Source: Hirudo medicinalis (taxonomy: Eukaryota > Annelida > Clitellata > Hirudinida > Hirudinidae). From it: a DNA stretch of 21,656 bases. Below the pieces are notes generated by a model that had not been told where the DNA came from, made no database searches, and saw only the letters and a list, made by a program, of their open reading frames with translations. The position numbers and the translations under genes are program-made. Of this stretch, positions 15,669 through 21,656 are shown in pieces. Every line of letters begins with the position of its first letter. Position 1 is the stretch's first letter. The stretch is from contig MPNW01000938.1 of NCBI GenBank assembly GCA_011800805.1, forward strand, positions 1-21,656, read 5' to 3'.

Positions 15669-17604
15669 CAGTTACTATTATTCGCAGACTTGATAATAAT
15701 AGCAAATGCAGCAATCGCAAATTTCTTCGAATAAAAAGATAAAATAATAATAATTATGACGACAAAAACAATAACAACAATAACAATAATGATAATAACA
15801 AAACTAACAACAATTGAAAACATTTCAGCTTGCATGAACGAAAGTTCGGGAGAGACGCCTACTTGTTACCGTTTGTTTCGTTGCAATGGTCACTGGGATG
15901 AGTACGGATGGTGCAACGGAGGATGCGAAGACAACTTCGACGGAGAATATTGCCTTGAAGAAAGTGGGCTTCGTGACATTCATTACTTTACTGCTAACGA
16001 ATCATTACTTCTTAAAATTGCCAATTACAACCGCATACCTCAGGGTCTCTGGTTCGCTCAGCCTCTTCAAGGCTAACCTCAAGATCCTCCTCTTCCCATA
16101 CTAGCCAAGGAAAGAGCGCTCCTGATGCTGACACCTATGGCGCTTTATAAATGAACATAACACTATTATTATTGTTGTTACAATTACGAATTTCCGTCTT
16201 AAAATATTGTTCAATAGTTTTTGGGCCTATTTGACCTCTTTTGCCTAATCCATTCAAAACAGAATGCGTGTATTGTGAGACTAGGAGCCTCGGTCCACTT
16301 CCACACCTACGTAGTTAAAGAACTCAGGAAAAACCACAAACACGGAGGAAGGTTTGAAAGTTTAAGTCGTAATGAAATGATGAGGAGGGTAGTCACCTGG
16401 ATTTACTTCCCGCAGGCAAATGGAGCAAAGTGGATCTTCAATCTCTAAAGCAATCAATAAGCTGCTTATTGTAATTACAAGAAGAAAGCCAAAATAAATC
16501 AACTCAACCAAAAAGGGACAATCCTAATGGAAATTCATGCGCCTGATTGACTGTTAATTAAATAGGATGGGTAGATGGATGGCTGCTTAATTAGAGATTT
16601 TGAAATGTCACACAATATGGTGTTTCGTTCGACAGATTGAAATAACTAATTAATCTCAAAGTCGCCTCCGAGATGTGTAATACTACATAATTTTTGTTTT
16701 GTTTTCATTAAATGTCAGTTCCAGACGCCTGCTCCTACGACCCTTGTGAATTGGAAAACAACACGTTCTGTAAAGTCTGCAAAGACTGTCAACAACCCTA
16801 CACTTGCGAATGTTTGCCGGGATTCGAATTGTCGGAAAATGCTTGCATTCCTATTAGTTTGTAACTTAGTTTTGTTGAAATAGTTGAAATAATCACATGT
16901 ACATAACATAGATCGCCATATTTTAAAATGGTCTTGAACACACTTTAATCAAACTCGGAATCATCATCACTACCACTGTATTTTCATTAAGGATACGTCG
17001 AGTGTAAAACATTGTTGTTGTTAGCAACTGTGATCACGACGACAACTGAGCCTTCGACAACAGCCACACAAATAAAAGCCCTACCTACTCCTCCTCCTGG
17101 AAACTCTGACGTATCTAAGAGAAATGAGGGGCAATCCATTCCAACGGAGGCCATAATTCCGCACGACAAAACTGAGCATTCATCAATGACATCAATAATG
17201 GTCATGGCTGGAATTACCTTGCTAGTCGTTCTAATGTGGGTTCATTTGTTATAAAATAATAAATGAAATTATTAAATTACATATTTGTGTTTGTGATAAC
17301 CGATATTTAATAAATATTTACTTTAGTATTTGATATTTAATTGTAAAATACGTTCCAAACAACGTAATAAAATGTTTAAATGTTTAAGTCTTGTACTAAT
17401 GATGAGGCAGAAATCAAGCAATTGCATTGTCATCATTTATTATATCATCAATATAAATAAATGATAAACATTCAACACGGTAATTTTAAATATTGCAGAA
17501 TAGCGGCTGCAGTCGCCTATAGGAAGCACGCGAGGAAGCACGCGAGTAACAAGGTTGGAACAAAGGAGAGCGTCAGCTCCCCGACTGAACCGGTAGCTGA
17601 ATAA
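12059..17604 (+). CDS. Fucolectin-like / 2x WSC / EGF-like type I membrane protein, 11 exons
   Basis: I do not recognise a named orthologue; this is a cell-surface or extracellular-binding receptor-like protein. Exons: 12059-12110, 12719-12934, 13186-13404, 13646-13785, 14370-14502, 15144-15298, 15464-15596, 15829-15963, 16719-16856, 17025-17235, 17499-17604. All junctions are GT..AG and in phase, giving 545 residues. Domain order: signal peptide (1-17), fucolectin/F5-8C-like carbohydrate-binding domain (about 18-163), WSC 1 (about 168-253), WSC 2 (about 258-349), cysteine-rich module (350-394), EGF-like (395-440), Thr/Pro-rich stalk (441-495), transmembrane helix (about 497-518), basic 27-residue tail. 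WSC domains bind carbohydrate or act as stress sensors in yeast Wsc proteins, and occur in animal polycystin-1 and Kremen. The WSC-stalk-membrane-short-tail layout recalls the yeast sensors; a sugar-binding role is inferred. Exon 1 and the exon 8 donor are the weakest calls. An AATAAA lies at 17696. Confidence 0.85.
12719..13404 (+). other. Fucolectin / F5-8C-like domain (exons 2-3)
   Basis: The domain opens with EALVNLALNKAVQYCEDRNL, matching the 'NVALNKPA..S' start of tachylectin-4/fucolectin and discoidin domains. It continues with FVEINLGAEYFIHFVVVY (their 'I.VDLG..Y.I..V.IY' strand). It ends with NYVRLSTNKDLGISLAELEV YTLG, matching 'YV.L......L.LCE.EVYG'. An internal CGHSDTP segment replaces the usual C-x-G loop. 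Family members bind fucose or other surface glycans with Ca2+; whether the sugar-binding His/Arg residues are kept was not verified. Confidence 0.8.
13646..14502 (+). other. WSC domain 1 (exons 4-5)
   Basis: RGCYSDF...SLLKCQKTCSEKYF in exon 4 and TCHCGYNY...AKQCNLKCGG...MCGG in exon 5 supply the eight cysteines of a WSC domain in the usual order (GC, C, C, TC, CG, C, C, CGG). A phase-0 intron divides the domain in the middle. Confidence 0.85.
14790..14960. mobile_element. Short non-autonomous hAT-like element (MITE) in intron 5
   Basis: The 171-bp insert is flanked by an 8-bp direct repeat GTAGGAGC (14782-14789 and 14961-14968), the size used by hAT transposases. Its ends carry the inverted repeat GCCGGATTTA (14793-14802) and TAAATCCGGC (14946-14955). 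Inside, GGTGGAGGCC occurs three times and CCTCCACC..GGTGGAGG could form a hairpin around a poly-A run. It is markedly richer in G+C than the intron around it. The outermost terminal bases do not match perfectly, so the copy has aged. Confidence 0.75.
15144..15596 (+). other. WSC domain 2 (exons 6-7)
   Basis: FGCFDERFIAYG...AKCIRHCADNNTYALV in exon 6 and VCSCLNKT...ESCNRTCS...ICGGG in exon 7 again give eight WSC cysteines. As in WSC 1 the domain is entered in phase 1, split in phase 0 and left in phase 1, and its second exon is also exactly 133 bases. The two domains have diverged strongly in sequence. Confidence 0.85.
15606..15666. repeat. (TTA)n microsatellite in intron 7 of the WSC gene
   Basis: TTA units with a few TCA interruptions directly after the exon 7 donor. 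They generate a poly-Tyr artefact frame. Confidence 0.9.
15829..16856 (+). other. Cysteine-rich module (exon 8) and EGF-like module (exon 9)
   Basis: Exon 8 (15829-15963) encodes six cysteines, including CYRLFRCNGHWDEYGWCNGG and CEDNFDGEYC. I do not recognise the fold; it may be a second EGF-like or knottin-like unit. Its donor (a|gtgggc) is weak but is the phase-1 GT that fits exon 9. Exon 9 (16719-16856) reads DACSYDPCELENNTFCKVC, then YTCECLPGFELSENACIP, a clear EGF-like ending (C.C..GF......C). Confidence 0.65.
16010..16190 (+). mobile_element. Probable 3'-end fragment of a non-LTR retrotransposon in intron 8
   Basis: About 45 bases after the exon 8 donor a frame reads SLSLFKANLKILLFPY, like the C-terminal 'LFK.RLKT.LF' of CR1/L2-type ORF2 (compare LFKRQLKTHLFR in the copy near 2080). 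It is followed by GGCGCTTTATAAATGAAC and an ATT/GTT tail. Only about 180 bases remain and the identification rests on these end features. Confidence 0.5.
17025..17604 (+). other. Stalk, transmembrane helix and cytoplasmic tail (exons 10-11), with alternative 3' end
   Basis: Exon 10 gives a Thr-rich, mucin-like stalk (TVITTTTEPSTTATQ, then Pro-rich) and the start of a helix, SIMVMAGITLLVVL. Splicing CTAAT|gtgggt to ttgcag|AATAGCG continues the helix as IIAAAVAY followed by a basic tail RKHARKHASNK ending SSPTEPVAE. If the intron is retained, the frame instead ends at a TAA (17252-17254) after MWVHLL, with AATAAA only four bases later (17258-17263). Two membrane forms, tailed and tail-less, are thus possible. 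Confidence 0.75.
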
Positions 17605-17918
17605 TGCTATTATGTCGAGGGACTTTTTACTTTCAGTATCAACTACTTTAACATTGACGGATATTCGGAATGGTAATTCTTTTTTTTTTATGCTTAATAA
17701 ATTATTGGTTGATAGGAAAGAACAATGTTCTTGTGTTGTTTACGTCTCTGGAGGATTTAGGAAAGTGATGTCATTCAGAGCCACTCACAGCCGGGACAGG
17801 CATCACCCCGCCTGTCGGCAGAGCAGCATAATTAGTGAAAACATGTAGGTCTTTAATATTTCAACTAATCTGCCATTCCTTGGTGCGAGATAAATCGATG
17901 GGGCTGGGTGAGCTGGGC
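17605..17918. other. 3' UTR and spacer downstream of the WSC gene
   Basis: Contains AATAAA at 17696-17701, a plausible poly(A) signal about 90 bases after the stop. A 78-codon plus frame (17612-17848) includes a T-run and shows no recognisable domain; I leave it as non-coding. Confidence 0.5.
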
Positions 17919-17995
17919 TCCCACATGATCTAATGGTCAAGACTTCCTCCTCTTACGATAGCAGCCCAGATTAGAACCATTCGAACCTAATCATC
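17919..17995 (+). mobile_element. tRNA-Glu-like SINE, copy B
   Basis: TCCCACATGATCTAATGGTC continues as AAGACTTCCTCCTCTTAC and later ATTCGAACC. The first 30 bases match copy A at about four in five positions (same TCTAATG and AAGACTTC blocks), while the T-arm half is more decayed and carries a few extra bases. Shared non-tRNA changes between copies imply a common SINE ancestor rather than two independent tRNA pseudogenes. Confidence 0.6.
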
Positions 17996-18479
17996 AAATT
18001 TTGTAATGTAGCGGTCCTTAAACCTGCAACGAGTTGTGGCATAAATTATAATTAATGTAAGTATTTGTAAATATTCAAGCGGTACCTTTGTAAGTCAGAT
18101 TTGGTAAACAGATGACATATCAGAGTAGCACAGTTGCTTCAGGTTGTGTTAATAAATCTTCATAATCGAATGTGTCATATGTGTAACAGATTTTCCATTA
18201 ATTGTTAGAGAGTTACACCGCATTTTGACAAGATGAGTGTAAAAAAGAAGCTATACCATCGAATACAAGAAAGGAATCTTAGAGCGATTAAAAACTTAAA
18301 TTAAAAAAAATTTTAGCATTCAGAATATTTTTCGTCAAAGGTTTGTCCAACTGATTAAGCAATTGCTTAACAATTGCTCAAGATCATTCAGTATTAGTGA
18401 CCACACACGTACATAAATTTACTGTAAACCATTTACATCGCTACCAGCCAAAATAACGTCGGACATTACAAATTGTGAA
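17996..18479. other. AT-rich spacer before the SPT5 pseudogene
   Basis: No exon-like frame. A 23-codon Lys/Arg-rich frame begins at 18234 (MSVKKKLYHRIQ...), too short to assign. Confidence 0.4.
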
Positions 18480-20113
18480 ATGCTTTCGTCAATCATAGTT
18501 GAAGACAGTTTGAAACAAAAATGCATCAATAAGAGAAAACTCGAAGATGACGAAAATTCGGAAGCTGAAATTTCAGACGATGAGGAAACCTCGAAACCCG
18601 CCAAAAAGAAAATAAGGGTTTCAGAGTTTATTTTGGACGAGGCGGAAGTTTTCGATGATGATGACGAGGCTAGTGATGACGATGAGGAGGAATCGGACGT
18701 TGTTGCTAATGAGTAAGTAGAAGAGGAAGGACCAACTGCCAGAGAGGGAGACGGGCAGAGACGACTTGAAGGAGCAAATAAACTGATCAGAGCTCTTACA
18801 GCATCTGGAGGACAAATATTCGAAGCCTGATGGTAATAAAGACAAGGAGATGAAAAAACTCAATGAAGCTTCTAGGTTTCCTGTGACATCAAATCCATAT
18901 TTCTGGCTTGTCAAGTGCAGACTTGGTTCACAACTGAAACGGTTCTCCTCCTGATTAGAAAGTCTGAATTCTGGCCTTAATTTCAGGTGACAATCTTGCT
19001 TCCTGAAGGTGCAAAAGGATAGATTTTCGTGGAAGCACACAAACAGGTTATAGGCATGTTAAGCAGCTAATTGAAAAAATAAGTGCTCTTGCTTATGACA
19101 ACAAAGAGATTCGCTTCATCCCTAAAGATGAAATGTCCAAATGTTATGAAATCGAACAAAGAGTTCGTTGCGCTAAGGCCAAAGCAGTTTGTAAGTTTTT
19201 CAATGGTGACCTGTAATCATGTAGTCAGGTAGTCATGTTAGATTCTAGCAAAGACATGGTCCACCTCTTTCCAAAAAAAAACTCTTTCCTGGAATCGATT
19301 ATACAAAATTCAGAGGATTCCCAAAATCATAACAAAACGCTAGCGGTGCCAGAAAATTGTTTATCAAACCACATCAAAAAGTATTTGATTCCAGAGCTTT
19401 ATTGGATATTATAGGAAAAGTTAAGGTTGATGTTAAATTCACAGTCTTTGAGGAAAATCGGTACAAAGATGGATTTATTTACAAAATATTTCCCATTGAC
19501 GTCGTAGTGCATGAGGACGTTCAACTGAGGGTGAGTTGCAAAAATTTAAGAGAAATTTAAAAGTTTTAAGAGGAATGCACCAATTTTAATGAGGAATGTT
19601 TTAAGATGAATGCACCAATTTTAATGAGGAATGTTTTAAGAGGGAAATACAAGAATGGTTCTGCGATCGGAAAATGATGCTGTAATTTTCATCTCTGACG
19701 CCAATATGTCAGAGATTCGGGTCTTTTCAAAAGACGTTCAACTGAGTGGAGACGTGGTAAACACAGATGCGCCAGAGGGTAACTTCAAGAAAACGTCAAG
19801 AAAGCTCAGCAACAGAAAAAAAAGGCACTTTCCGGTGCAGGCGTGCAGAATTTGCATCTGGAGGTAATCCTGATGGTAGAGGAAGTATCCATGGAAAGGA
19901 AATAGTAAAAAGCAGTAAAAGGAAAAATTCCTGGTGTCGCATCAAGCACTTGCAAAAGGTCTGGGAGCATTCAAAGGATAGACAAAAGCGGCAAAGTCGT
20001 TACAGTTCGAGGAATTACAAGTCTTACACCGGGTATGTGAAGAAAGCCAGAGACGAACTTGCTGTTCTTCAACTGTTCACAGATGGCAAGATTATAAGCA
20101 TTGCTATCGAGTG
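18480..20113 (+). pseudogene. SPT5: SPT5 (transcription elongation factor) pseudogene, intronless and multiply broken
   Basis: Living SPT5 forms DSIF with SPT4 and clamps RNA polymerase II through NGN and KOW domains. Here the order is kept but the frame is lost. An acidic N-terminus ends in the family mark VSEFILDEAEV (18480-18716), then GPTAREGDGQRRLE after a stop. The linker/NGN follows (ELLQHLEDKYSK, NPYFWLVKCRLGS at about 18790-18935), with LLPEGAKG and IFVEAHKQV at 18990-19045. A KOW-region piece has PHQKVFDSRALLDIIGKVKV and FEENRYKDGFIYKIFP (19360-19500). Another has FISDANMSEIRVFSKDVQLS (19685-19745), and a last weak piece is SGKVVTVRG. At least five frame changes and several stops separate them. 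No introns are visible, which suggests a processed copy. The C-terminal repeat region of SPT5 is absent. Confidence 0.88.
19563..19643 (+). repeat. 35-bp tandem repeat, 2.3 copies, within the SPT5 pseudogene
   Basis: Copies start at 19563, 19598 and (partial) 19633 with gttttaagaggaatgcacca as the leading text; copies 1 and 2 differ at one base (agagg/agatg). The duplication interrupts the pseudogene between two KOW-region pieces and must postdate loss of function. Confidence 0.95.
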
Positions 20114-20181
20114 ATTATTCCTGTTTGAGGACAAAGCTCAAGATTGCTAAAACATCACTTTCATTAATAAATGATTAAAAC

Positions 20182-21088
20182 CAGGGCAGTTAACGATTAA
20201 TGATTTCGTCAACTATTAATCGTACAATAATTAATTATTATTTCATTGTTAAAAACTATTAAATTGATAACAAAATGACAATCGAATTTAATCCACTGAC
20301 TAAGTAGTTTGATGTTATCAATTTTTTTTATTAAGCCATGAAAAAAACTAAAATTATTGTTATTGTTCAGTTCACTCATTCATTCAATAGATTTCGACCA
20401 GTTTTTTAAGCAGACTAACTTCTTCAAACTGTCATGGAGTTAAAGATTCACGCAGTTTATTCACAATGTAACCGGACGTGCTGAACACTCTCTCACATGG
20501 TTTTAGATGTGCATTAACAGACATTAACTTTCCACCAAAGCAGAGAATCTTGAGACTCGTGAATTTTTAGGTCTTCTCGGTACTTCTGCAATTCGCTGTC
20601 AACAATGGCATCCGGTCATGTCCTAGTCCTTCAGACTCAGATTCTGAATCATTACAAGTTAGCATCGGTCGTGGTTTCGTTTGCTGCGACTCTGGCTCTG
20701 CACTTGTACTGTTATCCTCCCCCACTTTGTTATCTGCATCAGTCTGCTTGTTACAATTCTGTTCAACTGCACAACAATAAACTTCCACAAATCCTCTCTC
20801 GAGTGTATAACTTGTATTCACATTCTTAAATGAGACGCGTGTCACATGTTGAAGAGTCATTAACGATGGATATTGAGCAACACTGACAATCCAATGGGCA
20901 ATACTGTTTGTAATATCAGGCACTAACTTTATAACCTTCGATGTTAGTTGGCCATTTTTGACAGTAACAATAACAAATTAAAATTTCAGGTACAACTCAA
21001 TATCGACATTGATTCAGTAAATAATAAGAGAAATTAATCGAAATTTAATCGTCATAAAATAAATTAATCGTTAATATGGGCAGACCTA
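20182..21088 (-). mobile_element. Internally deleted hAT transposon with intact 8-bp target duplication
   Basis: The element is 907 bp, bounded by the direct repeat ATTAAAAC (20174-20181 and 21089-21096). Terminal sequences CAGGGCAGTTAACGATTAAT and, on the other strand, TAGGTCTGCCCATATTAACG share the inverted TTAACGATTAAT (20190-20201, 21063-21074). The layout recalls hAT elements ending in a TAGGGCTG-like start followed by ATTAATCG motifs. On the minus strand it encodes transposase relics: KVIKLVPDITNSIAHWIVSV (around 20890-20960) and the hAT dimerisation region CERVFSTSGYIVNKLRESLT (around 20450-20510), the latter after a frameshift and with a stop before QFEEVSLLKKLVEIY. Most of the transposase, including the BED finger and catalytic core, is missing. 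Confidence 0.88.
20384..20990 (-). pseudogene. hAT transposase C-terminal remnant
   Basis: A 118-codon frame (20923-20567), open further upstream to about 20990, ends at a stop and is followed in another frame by the family-typical SERVFSTSG-like dimerisation motif (here CERVFSTSG). Frameshift and internal stops make it non-functional. It is wholly inside the 907-bp element. Confidence 0.8.
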
Positions 21089-21096
21089 ATTAAAAC

Positions 21097-21546
21097 CATG
21101 CATAACTGCTTCCTATAACATAATTTTGTAAATAATGTGCCCGTAGATTATTGTATTTGAAAATATAAGATATCCGCCGAAAATTAGCACTACCGAATCT
21201 ATTGGAGCAAAAATTGATATAATGATATGAGACCCTGTCTCATCATCAACAAACTGACATGCAAGAAAAATACTTATAAAAAAGATGAAAAGAAAAAGCC
21301 CCGGAAAATGGTGACAAGGTACAAAAATGGCTTTGTAAAATTTGCTTACAAACCGGTATCGTCACCTTTAAGCAATAAATGCATTCTCAGGCTGTTGTGA
21401 GTTTGCGCAAACAAGTGTTATGTAACATTCTATCGGTTCACATTTGTTTATCAATCGATGTCAATGTAATTGCCTAGCTTACCGACTACAGAGGATTCGT
21501 ATCTTCCCAATACAGTCGATAACGATTGTTTTAATTACATTTTAAA
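21097..21546. other. Spacer right of the hAT element
   Basis: Mostly AT-rich. A Lys-rich stretch open for about 57 codons (roughly 21230-21400, KKDEKKKPRKMVTRYKNGF) ends at a TGA; its only Met is internal and I recognise no family. The final 100 bases probably hold the 5' UTR or promoter of the gene starting at 21547. Confidence 0.4.
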
Positions 21547-21656
21547 ATGCTTGATGCTTCTATTGTTTTGTTCGCAATAGCTGCAGGGATCTCATTATTC
21601 TGGTTGTACAACAAGAGGAATGCATCGATATGCAGTGCTGACGGAGTGCCTCTAAA
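21547..21656 (+). CDS. N-terminus of a membrane-anchored protein, cut by the window edge
   Basis: ATG in an AAAATGC context opens 36 codons to the window end. Residues 1-20 (MLDASIVLFAIAAGISLFWL) form a hydrophobic signal-anchor, followed by YNKRNASICSADGVPL. The basic residues after the helix predict a cytosol-facing C-terminal side. Short-chain dehydrogenases of the retinol-dehydrogenase type often begin this way before their GxxxGxG loop, but that loop lies beyond the window, so the family is only a guess. Confidence 0.5.
   Translation, partial: MLDASIVLFAIAAGISLFWLYNKRNASICSADGVPL

Noticed and set aside
18621..19040. 139-residue minus-strand frame
   Set aside because: It is antisense to the SPT5 pseudogene fragments, which carry recognisable family motifs on the plus strand.
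19563..19643. CRISPR-like repeat array
   Set aside because: Direct tandem units without spacers inside a eukaryotic pseudogene.

Overview
The window is eukaryotic nuclear DNA, most likely from an invertebrate animal. It is AT-rich and full of tri- and pentanucleotide microsatellites, its genes are cut into many short exons with GT..AG introns, and it holds remnants of non-LTR retrotransposons, hAT DNA transposons and tRNA-derived SINEs. A lophotrochozoan such as a leech would fit (animal RIC-8, WSC-domain receptors, CR1/L2-like elements), but that assignment is a guess from style, not a match.

Two intron-rich genes stand head to head. On the minus strand (11084 down to 5322) is a complete RIC-8 (synembryn) gene, the chaperone and exchange factor for G-protein alpha subunits. 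I reconstructed 15 exons whose phases all join, giving about 536 residues, close to the family length. One apparent single-base frameshift sits in exon 1. On the plus strand (12059 to 17604) an 11-exon gene encodes a predicted 545-residue type I membrane protein: signal peptide, fucolectin/F5-8C-like domain, two WSC domains, a cysteine-rich module, an EGF-like module, a Thr-rich stalk, one membrane span and a short basic tail. This multidomain receptor-like protein is the most interesting object here. It has a likely alternative 3' end that would drop the cytoplasmic tail.

Left of RIC-8 (1-5321) the DNA is mostly AT-rich spacer. It carries a small intronless minus-strand gene with an RIIa/DPY-30-like look (1184-1411), an unassigned terminal-exon-like open frame (1597-1751) and a 5'-truncated, frameshifted non-LTR retrotransposon (about 2004-3175). 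Right of the WSC gene (17605-21546) lie a tRNA-Glu-like SINE copy, a degenerate intronless SPT5 pseudogene (18480-20113) containing a 35-bp tandem repeat, and a 907-bp internally deleted hAT element with intact 8-bp target duplications. A second short hAT-like element (171 bp) sits in an intron of the WSC gene, and a second SINE copy sits in the last RIC-8 intron. At the right edge a new plus-strand gene begins with a membrane-anchor sequence and runs out of the window.

No bacterial, CRISPR or rRNA features were seen. Gene models come from reading frames, splice-site phase and family resemblance by eye; no search or transcript data were available.
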